Shown: positions 8,329 through 14,865 of the stretch, one piece after another
How the letters are laid out: each line of letters opens with the position of its first letter
Numbering within the stretch: position 1 is the stretch's first letter
DNA from: Candidatus Rifleibacteriota bacterium
GTDB lineage: Bacteria > UBP17 > UBA6191 > JACPRK01
Reading direction: 5' to 3'
Length of the DNA stretch: 22,458 nucleotides
NCBI GenBank assembly: GCA_016213865.1
Contig: JACQZL010000233.1
Span: 1-22,458, forward strand
The notes under the pieces: model-generated
The model's database searches: none
What the model was told of the DNA's origin: nothing
The model's input: only the letters and a program-made list of their open reading frames with translations
Translations under genes and position numbers: made by a program

Positions 8329-8357
8329 ATATAACGCACTGCGTCATGGATTGTCAA
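8329..8357 (-). promoter_or_regulatory. Near-consensus sigma70 promoter of the phasin operon
   Basis: On the minus strand, TTGACA (8352-8357) is followed after 17 bases by TTATAT (8329-8334), the strongest promoter-like sequence in the window. Transcription would start near 8322 and give a leader of about 90 bases before the phasin ATG. The -35 element lies within the last codons of the upstream reductase gene, whose TGA is at 8344-8346. Confidence 0.78.
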
Positions 8358-10404
8358 GGGCCGCGGCCTTCCCGGGGGCGGCCTTCCCTTCCCTGAGCTT
8401 CTGGCGGCGGCGGGCGTCCTCGGCGCGCTGGCGAACCAGCGCCATCTCCGAGTTCGTCACGACCCGGCCGAAGCTGCGGATTGCCGCCAGGCGGAACCCA
8501 TGCTTCTTGCCCAGCTTGTAGATCTCCTTGACGCGCTCCATGTCGATGTCCCGGCCCAGCGTGTAGCTCTCGTAGCGGCCTTCCATCGCCAGGATCATCG
8601 TCTCCGACAGGCAGCCGTAGGCCGTCTTGGGGGGGAGGCCGATGTCGAAGCCGAAGTCGACCGGACCCGGGACCTCCAGCTCGCCCGATTCGATCACCAG
8701 CACGTCCGGGCGCCGGCGGGCGTCCTCCTCGTGGATGTCCAGCGGCCGCGCCACGTCGCAGATGACGCACCCGGGCTTGACCTTGTCGATGTCGATCACG
8801 CGGCCCCCGCGGGCCGTCGTCGTGGTCACGATCAGGTCCGCATCCGAGAGCCAATCGAGCGCTTCTGTCGCAATTGCCACCTCGGCCTTCGACTCGGCCC
8901 GGATGCGCTCGGCCAGCTCGATCAGCTTCTCGGGGCGCGGGGCGACCAGGATGACGCGCCTGGCCACCTGGGCGATCAACCGCGCGCTGACCGTGCCGAT
9001 CGAGCCCGTCGCGCCCACGACCGCGGCCGTCCCGCTCTCCAGGTCGTGCCCCATCGAAAGCGCCGCGACCTTGGCGGCCTCCAGCGTCGACGCGACCGTG
9101 TAGCTGTTGCCCGACGTGATGGCGATCGGCGCCTGACGCGCCACGGTGACCCCCGCGTCTCCCACGATACTGGTGAAGGCCCCCAGCCCCATGATGCGCG
9201 CCCCCAGGCCCTGCGCCATCGAGGCTGCCTCGAGCAGCCGCCGGTACGTGAACTCGGGGTCGCGGCGCATCATCTCCCGGGGGGTCGCCCCCAGGCCGAA
9301 GAGCCACCCCTCCAGCTCGCGACCCGTCTCCGAGCGCGCCCCCGTCACGTGCGAGAGCAGCATGGGCGGCGCCCAGGCCGAGAGCCACTCCACCCACCGG
9401 TCCGGCAGAAAGCGCAACAATCGGAACAGCGGATGGGCGTAGCAGTCCTGCACCGTCAGAGGGTGGATCACGAAGGCGAACTTCTCGACTTCGACCGGCT
9501 GGCCCTGCGGATAGACCACCCGCGGCTGGAGCTCCACTTGCGGGATTAGGTTCAGGTAGTCGTCGAGCCGCACCTTGTCGAAGGGCTTGTCCAGGAGGCA
9601 GAGGAAGATCGCCTCCAGGACGCTGGTGCCGTGCGATTCGCCCTCGATCTCCGGCGTCATCGTCAGGATCATGCGCACGCCCCGCTGGCGCAGGTCCTCG
9701 AGGTCTTCGGCGAGCAGGCTATTGGTCAGGAGCACCTTGTTGTAGAGCGACTCCGGCCCGTAACGCTTGATGTAGTGCAGGCTGCCCGCGATCAGGTCGG
9801 CGTTCTCGAAGTAGCGCGTCCCCAGCGGGCGCTTTTCGGACTGACGCCGTCCGGTCGGATAGAGCGCCTTCCAGGGCCGGCGACACAAGATCGGCATCGC
9901 CAGGCGCGCGTACCACTCGAGCTGGCCGAACCCGTGCAGGGCCATCGGCAGTCCAAAATGGAAGAGCGGGTCCCCGAAGACCAACCGGGCGCCGAACCCC
10001 TCCAGGACTGTCGCCATGCTGATGCGATCCAGGCCGCTCGGGACGAAGACGACCTTGTTGCGAAAGAGGCCCGGGAAGAGTCGATCGTGATAGGCCACGG
10101 CCCAGCGCTCGAGCGTCTGCTTGAGGGCCGTGCCGTCCACCACAGGCGTGCGGCGGGCGCGCGAGGCCAGCTCGTCGACCTCCCGGTGCACCCAGTGACG
10201 GTTCCCGAGCCGGAACTCCCGGTTCATGCTGTCCAGGCCGATGACGTCGACCTGGCCGTCCAGCTCGTCGATGAGCTTGCCGGCGCGCTGCGCGTCCCCG
10301 TCGGTCCCGAGCTTCTCGACGTGGACCTCCTGGCCCAGCATCCGGACCGTGAAGGTGCGATCGAAGGTGGCCGGGCCCAGGCTGACGCAAACGACTCGTT
10401 TCAT
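8344..10404 (-). CDS. Fusion: quinate-5-dehydrogenase-like domain + long-chain acyl-ACP reductase (AAR) domain
   Basis: 686 residues. From about residue 303 the sequence follows the cyanobacterial acyl-ACP reductase, which makes fatty aldehydes from acyl-ACP with NADPH: FAFVIHPLT, GLGAFTSIVGDAG, TSGNSYT, the Rossmann motif VVGATGSIG (about 461-469), and YGCLSETMILAMEG with C598 at the place of the thioester-forming cysteine (C294 in Synechococcus elongatus by my recollection). The ending LGKKHGFRLAAI matches the AAR C-terminus. Residues 1-300 are extra. Their opening VSLG, then GTDGD, LIDELDG and TPVVDG, resembles a family often labelled quinate 5-dehydrogenase, though I know of no proven function. 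The usual AAR is about 340 residues. The ATG at 10402-10404 overlaps the upstream stop (ATGA), so the two are coupled. The fatty-aldehyde product is inferred. Confidence 0.85.
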   Translation of the reverse strand: MKRVVCVSLGPATFDRTFTVRMLGQEVHVEKLGTDGDAQRAGKLIDELDGQVDVIGLDSMNREFRLGNRHWVHREVDELASRARRTPVVDGTALKQTLERWAVAYHDRLFPGLFRNKVVFVPSGLDRISMATVLEGFGARLVFGDPLFHFGLPMALHGFGQLEWYARLAMPILCRRPWKALYPTGRRQSEKRPLGTRYFENADLIAGSLHYIKRYGPESLYNKVLLTNSLLAEDLEDLRQRGVRMILTMTPEIEGESHGTSVLEAIFLCLLDKPFDKVRLDDYLNLIPQVELQPRVVYPQGQPVEVEKFAFVIHPLTVQDCYAHPLFRLLRFLPDRWVEWLSAWAPPMLLSHVTGARSETGRELEGWLFGLGATPREMMRRDPEFTYRRLLEAASMAQGLGARIMGLGAFTSIVGDAGVTVARQAPIAITSGNSYTVASTLEAAKVAALSMGHDLESGTAAVVGATGSIGTVSARLIAQVARRVILVAPRPEKLIELAERIRAESKAEVAIATEALDWLSDADLIVTTTTARGGRVIDIDKVKPGCVICDVARPLDIHEEDARRRPDVLVIESGELEVPGPVDFGFDIGLPPKTAYGCLSETMILAMEGRYESYTLGRDIDMERVKEIYKLGKKHGFRLAAIRSFGRVVTNSEMALVRQRAEDARRRQKLREGKAAPGKAAALDNP

Positions 10405-11021
10405 TTGGTGACTCCGTAAATGCGGTCCAGGCGTTGGAGCTCGCGCTCGCGAATGAGGGCCGTGAACTCGGTCGGGTCGTCCACGCTGTGCATCGCGTCG
10501 TAGCCCGCCTGCAGGAAGTCGACGATCGCCGTCGCGCGGAGGACTCGCGCCCCGGCGTACAGGGTCTTGAGAAGGAACCCCATGAACGGCCAGTGGGCAA
10601 TGTGGTGGACCCGGTGGACCGACTCGACGATCAGGTCGATCTGGTGGACGCGGATGTCGTAGTTGTCGACGAGGAAGTACGCCCGCTCGTAGTCCTCCAT
10701 CGTGAAGTCGAGACCGCATCCCATCTCGATCAGCTTGTCCACGATCTCCTCGTCGAGCTGGTCGCTCAGATCGTGCAGCTCCAGGAGCTGGGACGCCGTG
10801 TGCAGCATGTCCTTGCCGAGGGTGCGCTCGAAGGACCGGATCAGCTTCATGAAGCTCTCGTTGCGCTCGGTGAAGTCACGGGCCGAGTACAGGTGCTCGG
10901 TGAAGTAGACGCACATCGCGCGGTGCTTCTCGCCCTCGATCTGGTCCTGGAACGTCCCCTTGAGCCGGTTCAGTTGCAGGTCCTGAAGGGCGCGCTTGTA
11001 GGCCAGTTTCTTCTCGTCCAT
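10401..11021 (-). CDS. Helical protein resembling the FFLEELY-motif family, coupled to the AAR fusion
   Basis: 206 residues from the ATG at 11019-11021. An in-frame GTG at 11057 would add 12 residues, and neither start has a clean ribosome binding site. The protein is almost wholly helical and rich in acidic residues. A segment near residue 40 (VYFTEHLYSARDFTERNESF) resembles the signature of uncharacterised FFLEELY-motif proteins (FFLEELYxxxDFxERD). No signal peptide, membrane span or catalytic motif is evident. Its stop overlaps the start of the reductase, so it is very probably made with it and may be a partner. I compared it with aldehyde-deformylating oxygenase, the usual AAR partner in cyanobacteria, and it does not match. 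Confidence 0.8.
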   Translation of the reverse strand: MDEKKLAYKRALQDLQLNRLKGTFQDQIEGEKHRAMCVYFTEHLYSARDFTERNESFMKLIRSFERTLGKDMLHTASQLLELHDLSDQLDEEIVDKLIEMGCGLDFTMEDYERAYFLVDNYDIRVHQIDLIVESVHRVHHIAHWPFMGFLLKTLYAGARVLRATAIVDFLQAGYDAMHSVDDPTEFTALIRERELQRLDRIYGVTK

Positions 11022-11064
11022 CCGCTTGTGCCGGCGGGTCGTCCCAGTCTCCTCCACCCCGTCC

Positions 11065-11080
11065 GGAGACTGAAGTCTCC
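11065..11080. promoter_or_regulatory. Palindrome upstream of the AAR operon
   Basis: GGAGACTGAAGTCTCC has two perfect 7-base arms around GA. On the minus strand TTGACA (11098-11103) lies 17 bases upstream, so the palindrome sits where a -10 element would fall. It could be an operator. It may equally be a dispersed repeat, and no good -10 is visible. Confidence 0.35.
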
Positions 11081-11180
11081 CACGATGCCCGGAACGCTGT
11101 CAAATGCGGCGAGGCTCGAGGGGAGCGTCCCTGAAACGTGGGAAGCCGCGTCGTCGAGTGGCCACGGTGCCTGTCTTCAA

Positions 11181-11267
11181 CGCAAGGGCGCAAGGGTGCA
11201 AGGACGCAAAGAAGGTCCTATTGATCAGCATTTCCTGGCGTCTTTGCGTCCTGGCGTCTTTGCGTTT
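11181..11267. repeat. Inverted/tandem intergenic repeat of the CGCAAAG/CTTTGCG family
   Basis: The left arm has GCAAGG-type units ending AGGACGCAAAG (11201-11211). The right arm starts CTTTGCGTCCT (11242-11252), its exact reverse complement. The right arm also holds two direct copies of TGGCGTCTTTGCGT with a period of 16 (11236-11249 and 11252-11265). Similar sequences recur between genes in many environmental bacterial genomes and give spurious peptides such as DARTQRRQE. No gene is supported between 11058 and 11357. Confidence 0.6.
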
Positions 11268-11301
11268 GGTCCTCTCTGCCTCATGATCCTGGGCTCCCCC
11301 T

Positions 11302-11357
11302 GAACACCGAACACCTATCACCTATCACCTGACACCTAACACCTGTATCCTGTCCCC
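11302..11357 (+). repeat. Heptanucleotide tandem array directly before the hydrolase gene
   Basis: Eight 7-base units: GAACACC twice, TATCACC twice, then TGACACC, TAACACC, TGTATCC and TGTCCCC, with consensus about TRWCACC. The array ends at the base before the GTG start codon at 11358. The usual ribosome-binding position is therefore filled by repeat, with no Shine-Dalgarno sequence. Heptameric tandem repeats are known as STRRs in cyanobacteria; whether this one is related is unknown. Confidence 0.7.
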
Positions 11358-12143
11358 GTGCCCACCTTCGCGCTCAGGGAAGGCCCGCTCCACTACCTCG
11401 ACGTCGGCGCCGGGCCACCGCTCGTGCTGCTCCACGGATGGCCCGTCAGCTCGGTGTACTGGCGCCTGAACCTCCCCGGGCTGTCCGAGCACTTTCGCGT
11501 GCTGGCCGTCGACCTTCCCGGCTTTGGGTGCTCTTTCGCCCCCGCGGCGGGGTCGGCGATCCCGGATCAGGCCAGACGCATCGCGGAGTTCCTCGTGGGG
11601 CTGGGCGTGGGCCCGGCAAGCGTGCTGGGCCACTCGATGGGTGGCATGATCGGCGCCCGACTCGCCGCGTCCGAGCCGGCCCTGGTCCACAAGCTGGTCC
11701 TGCTGGCCGCAGCGCTCGAAGGTCCCACGGCGCTCTCCCCACTCGGCATGATGGGCCGCTTCGGCTGGTGCCGCCTCGTCGCCTCGTGGCTCCTGCGCCG
11801 GCGCTCCCTGATGCGAGCTGCCGCCCCCTGGTTCGCCCATGCCTGTGACGTCCCCGAGGAGATTCTAGAGGTCGCGGGCCAGGGACAGCCGGCCTGCGTG
11901 CGCTCCGCCCTGGCGTCGCTCACGCACGACTGCCGCAGGGAGGACCTGCAGACCGTCGTGTGTCCGACGTTGGTGCTGGCCGCGGATCGCGACCGCGTCG
12001 TCCACCCGCTGCAGGCCCTGCTGGCCCGCGGCTGGATCCGCGACTCTCGTGTCCAGGTCTTCCGCGACTGCGGGCACTGCCCCAACCTCGAGTATCCGGC
12101 CCTCTTCGAGGAGTGGGTGGTTCGGTTCTTGACGGGGGCTTGA
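11358..12143 (+). CDS. Alpha/beta-hydrolase
   Basis: 261 residues, full length for a simple alpha/beta-hydrolase. Visible are the oxyanion HGWP (26-29), the nucleophile elbow GHSMGG with S93, the acid in LAADRDR (D210 or D212) and H240 in DCGHCPN, so the catalytic triad is complete. A cap region rich in Trp, Leu and Arg lies between about 125 and 185. There is no signal peptide, so it is probably cytoplasmic. The substrate cannot be read from the sequence; esterase, lipase-like or C-C hydrolase activity are all possible. The start is GTG, since the frame begins cleanly with the PTFALREGPLHYLDVG strand, but there is no ribosome binding site. It diverges from the AAR operon. Confidence 0.9.
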   Translation: MPTFALREGPLHYLDVGAGPPLVLLHGWPVSSVYWRLNLPGLSEHFRVLAVDLPGFGCSFAPAAGSAIPDQARRIAEFLVGLGVGPASVLGHSMGGMIGARLAASEPALVHKLVLLAAALEGPTALSPLGMMGRFGWCRLVASWLLRRRSLMRAAAPWFAHACDVPEEILEVAGQGQPACVRSALASLTHDCRREDLQTVVCPTLVLAADRDRVVHPLQALLARGWIRDSRVQVFRDCGHCPNLEYPALFEEWVVRFLTGA

Positions 12144-12279
12144 AGGCCGCGTCCAGATCGCCGCGGACCGTTCGGCGCTCGGGGCCCGGTGAAGCAGCGA
12201 TCCGGGAACGCCGCGGGCCGAGCCCCGGCACGCTCAGCCACCGCCGCGGCCCACGGCCCCGGCCGCTCGGCCACCGTGC

Positions 12280-12402
12280 GTGGACAAAGCACTGATGATG
12301 AAGCTCCACCGGATGGTCCATCCGTTCGAGATCGACTGGAAGATCCACTCGGGCTTCTTCGAGTTCAACGCGCTGCGCAAGGCCGTGGAAAGAAGGTCCT
12401 GA
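12280..12402 (+). CDS. Possible small ORF or remnant of a larger gene
   Basis: A 40-codon frame from GTG to TGA with balanced, protein-like composition (FEIDWKIHSGFFEFNALRK) and mostly G or C at third positions, unlike the Pro/Arg-rich reading of the flanks. The frame stays open upstream to a TGA at 12190 but has no ribosome binding site. It may be the C-terminal remnant of a lost gene or a genuine small protein. I recognise no family. Apart from the repeat after it, the gap 12144-12552 holds nothing else I can support. Confidence 0.33.
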   Translation: MDKALMMKLHRMVHPFEIDWKIHSGFFEFNALRKAVERRS

Positions 12403-12431
12403 GTGGCCCGCGAAGCGGGCGTACCGGAGGC

Positions 12432-12520
12432 GGGCCGAAGGCCCTCTGGACACCCGTTCTCTGCGCTCTGGATGCAGAAAGTGCCGGGGGTCCGTGGGGC
12501 AGCACCCCTGGGACATCACT
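12432..12520 (+). repeat. Dispersed repeat, copy A (inverted relative to copy B)
   Basis: The core 12432-12464 runs from GGGCCGAAGGCCCTCTGG to TTCTCTGC and matches the reverse complement of 14732-14764 at 30 of 33 positions. A second block downstream (CGGGGGTCCGTGGGGCAG, then CCCTGGGACA) matches the other part of copy B with small gaps. The two copies flank the methyltransferase/glycosyltransferase pair in opposite orientations. Confidence 0.65.
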
Positions 12521-12552
12521 GCCGCCGAATTCTTCACAAGATCTGAGACGGC

Positions 12553-13566
12553 TCAGGGTCCCCGAGGTAACTTCGGGTCGCCGTCCTTGCGGGCCCATAC
12601 GGCCATCGTGCCGCTCTGACCCAGCAGGGCAAGTCCCCAAGCCAGAGGAGAGAAGAGCAGGGTATTCCGGCCCATATGCCGGTAGAAGGTACCCGGGTGC
12701 TGCCAGTCGGCCAGCCACCCCGGGGCCCACCCCCTGGCGGTCAACCAGCGACAGGCGCTCACGAGCAGCGGCACGGCATCCTCCTGGTGACTGAGCCAGA
12801 CCAGGCGCCAGCCGGTCAGGCGAAGGAGCCGTCCGAGCGACCGCGGGTCGAAGTGGAACAGATGGACGGGCAGACTCAATGGATACCAGAGTTCCCGGAA
12901 GAACTCGAACTGGAACCCGCCTGCGTTGGGGAGCGTTGCTACGAGCCAGCCGCCTGGAGTTGTCCACTCGTGCAGCCTCCTGAGTGCCACGACCGGATCG
13001 CGCAGGTGCTCCAGGACGTGCCAGGCTGCCACGAGTTCCACGGGGGCCTCGGGGGCGGGAGCGCTCTCGAGGCTGCCCGTGTGGACGCGGAAGCCTCGTG
13101 AGCGGGCAGTCTCGGCCGCCTCTGGGGACATCTCGCGCCCCTCGACGCGCCAGCCCACGCTGGCCATCTTGGTCAGGAAGGAACCGCCTGCGCAACCCAC
13201 TTCCAGCAGACGTCCCGGCCGCACAGAAGGCATCGGGGTCCGCCGGTCATCGAGCGCCCGAAAAAGGCGTTGCTTCCACGCCGGTGAGGGCGGTCCGGAG
13301 TTGGCGGGTCGGCTGGCCACGAAGGGGCCGTAGTCCTCCGGGTAGTAGCGCCTCATCGCGTCGGGCGACGGCCGGGGATTGGTCCGGAGCAATCCGCACG
13401 ACCGGCATCGCACCACGGCGAACTCGCCGGCCAAGTTGTAGATGAGGTCCCTGCCCCGCAGGACGAGTTCGTCGCCGGGTGCGCACCCGAAGGGACAGGG
13501 AGCTGACTCGAGTCCCTCGTCTCCAAGCTCGCCGCGGGCCGGCAGGATTGCGGGGGAGCCGGTCAC
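12553..13566 (-). CDS. Class I SAM-dependent methyltransferase with N-terminal zinc-ribbon-like motif
   Basis: 337 residues. The N-terminus has a CPFGC...CRSC pattern (C24, C28, C54, C57) followed by NPRPSPDAMRRYYPEDY, a signature of methyltransferases found in surface-glycan and secondary-metabolite clusters. The Rossmann motif I is LLEVGCAGGSF (120-130), with an acidic residue at the end of the next strand (about E143) and WHVLEHL (182-188) as the post-II region. The C-terminal third contains hydrophobic helices (SPLAWGLALLG). It starts with GTG and overlaps the stop of the glycosyltransferase by 4 bases (GTGA), so the two are coupled. A sugar or glycolipid acceptor is plausible but inferred only from the neighbour. 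Confidence 0.9.
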   Translation of the reverse strand: MTGSPAILPARGELGDEGLESAPCPFGCAPGDELVLRGRDLIYNLAGEFAVVRCRSCGLLRTNPRPSPDAMRRYYPEDYGPFVASRPANSGPPSPAWKQRLFRALDDRRTPMPSVRPGRLLEVGCAGGSFLTKMASVGWRVEGREMSPEAAETARSRGFRVHTGSLESAPAPEAPVELVAAWHVLEHLRDPVVALRRLHEWTTPGGWLVATLPNAGGFQFEFFRELWYPLSLPVHLFHFDPRSLGRLLRLTGWRLVWLSHQEDAVPLLVSACRWLTARGWAPGWLADWQHPGTFYRHMGRNTLLFSPLAWGLALLGQSGTMAVWARKDGDPKLPRGP

Positions 13567-14591
13567 TTGTCGGGCGCCCCCTCGCCGGCGTCACGTGGCA
13601 GCGGCTGCCCCGGCGGACGGTCAAGGCGGGCGGAGACCTTGCGCCAGGCGAGGTCCCAGACGAACCGGGGCGACAAACAGAAGGCCAGCGCCAGACGCCA
13701 CGCCACGCCTGGCCAGCCCCCCTGCCCTGCGGCCAGCCGGGCCCGCCAGTAGAGATGCTTCAGGAGCAAACCTCGCCAGAAGGCGAGGCGCGTCAAGGCC
13801 GGCCGGCCATCCAGGTCGCGCAGGAACTCCTCCCAGCTTGGTTCGGGACGAAGCTCGCGCCGGCACCGCATTCGGGCCGCCTGCCACGGTGCGACGGCCC
13901 AGATCCACGGTCCCAGGGAGAAGGTCGACGATAGGCCGTGGACGCGGTTCTCGACCACGAACCCGTCGTGGTTCACCAGCCGGTAGCCGCCCTCGGCCAG
14001 TCGCGCCACCATGTCCAGATCCTGGCCGAAGCGCCGCAGTTCCTCCCGGTAGTTCCCGACGGCCAGCACGCTCGGCCGGTGCACCAGCGAGCCGGGGTTC
14101 ACCATCTCGGGCGGCTCGCAGCGCTCGACCAACTCGCGCAGGCGCGCCACCGTCATCGGGGCGTGGTACGCCGCGCCGATGCGCTTTCCCGATTCGTCGA
14201 TGAGATGAGCGCGACCGGAGATCACCGCCGCCTCGGGAAACGCCGCAAGGACGGCGAGCTGGCGCGCCACGCAATCCGGGAGCAGGAGGTCGTCCTGTTC
14301 GAGGATGACGAACCACTCCGTGGCAACGAGTCCGACGCAAGTCCGCATCGCGGCGCCGATGCCCAGGTTGCGCTCGTGCCGGTGGAACCGCACGCGGGAG
14401 GATCGCCGGCAGAAACCGCGGACGAGTTCGACCGAACCGTCGGTGGAACCATCGTCAACGACAAGCACCTCGATGTCACGGTGCGTCTGGGCGAGGGCGC
14501 TCTCCAGGGCTGCCGAGAGGTACCGTTCGCCATTGTAGACAACCACGGCGATCGTGACCCGGATCGGGGCTGTTGGCTGGGGCTGGTTCAT
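13563..14591 (-). CDS. Family 2 glycosyltransferase
   Basis: 342 residues from the ATG at 14589-14591; upstream in-frame starts would add 14 residues that lie outside the conserved fold. It is a GT-A fold enzyme of GT2 type, with VTIAVVVYNGERYL (12-24), VVDDGSTDGS (44-53), the nucleotide/metal-binding ILEQDDLLLP (96-105, with D100 and D101) and a later GQDLDMVARLAEGG segment in the catalytic-base region. The C-terminus is basic and aromatic and may touch the membrane. It should transfer a sugar from a nucleotide donor to a lipid or polysaccharide acceptor. It overlaps the methyltransferase start, forming a two-gene operon flanked by inverted repeats. Confidence 0.92.
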   Translation of the reverse strand: MNQPQPTAPIRVTIAVVVYNGERYLSAALESALAQTHRDIEVLVVDDGSTDGSVELVRGFCRRSSRVRFHRHERNLGIGAAMRTCVGLVATEWFVILEQDDLLLPDCVARQLAVLAAFPEAAVISGRAHLIDESGKRIGAAYHAPMTVARLRELVERCEPPEMVNPGSLVHRPSVLAVGNYREELRRFGQDLDMVARLAEGGYRLVNHDGFVVENRVHGLSSTFSLGPWIWAVAPWQAARMRCRRELRPEPSWEEFLRDLDGRPALTRLAFWRGLLLKHLYWRARLAAGQGGWPGVAWRLALAFCLSPRFVWDLAWRKVSARLDRPPGQPLPRDAGEGAPDK

Positions 14592-14649
14592 CGAACGAGG
14601 GGACCGATGTCTATGGTCACAGGCTAGCACCACTGCCCATGAGTCAGAA

Positions 14650-14764
14650 AAAGGACTGTCTCAAGGGACTCTGCCCCAGACCCCGCCAGGGGGTGAGCCA
14701 ACCCCTGAACCCGGCGATGATCCGAGTTCAAGCAGAGAAAGGGAGTCCAGAGGGCCCTCGGCCC
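14650..14764 (-). repeat. Dispersed repeat, copy B
   Basis: Read on the minus strand this gives the GGGCCGAGGGCCCTCTGG...TTCTCTGC block (14732-14764) and then a GGGGTCTGGGGCAG block ending near 14650, the same order as copy A. Copy B lies about 60 bases beyond the glycosyltransferase start. The 232-bp gap 14634-14865 also contains a small GGGGTT/AACCCC palindrome near 14771-14790 and no gene. Confidence 0.62.
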
Positions 14765-14865
14765 TCTGGTGGGGTTCGGGGTGAAACCCCGATTGGCAAG
14801 ATCAGTACAACTCATCATGGACTAACTCAGGGGTATTGCGGTAAGAGGGCAAGGTCAGGCGGGCT

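Noticed and set aside
10401..11021. Helical protein as aldehyde-deformylating oxygenase, the usual AAR partner
   Set aside because: The ferritin-like E...ExxH metal ligands and known sequence of that enzyme are not present; the FFLEELY-like segment fits better.
11181..11350. CRISPR array
   Set aside because: Repeats are 7 or 14-16 bases without unique spacers of constant length, and there are no cas genes.
13442..14203. Plus-strand open frame opposite the glycosyltransferase operon
   Set aside because: Pro/Arg/Ala-rich shadow of a gene pair with clear motifs.
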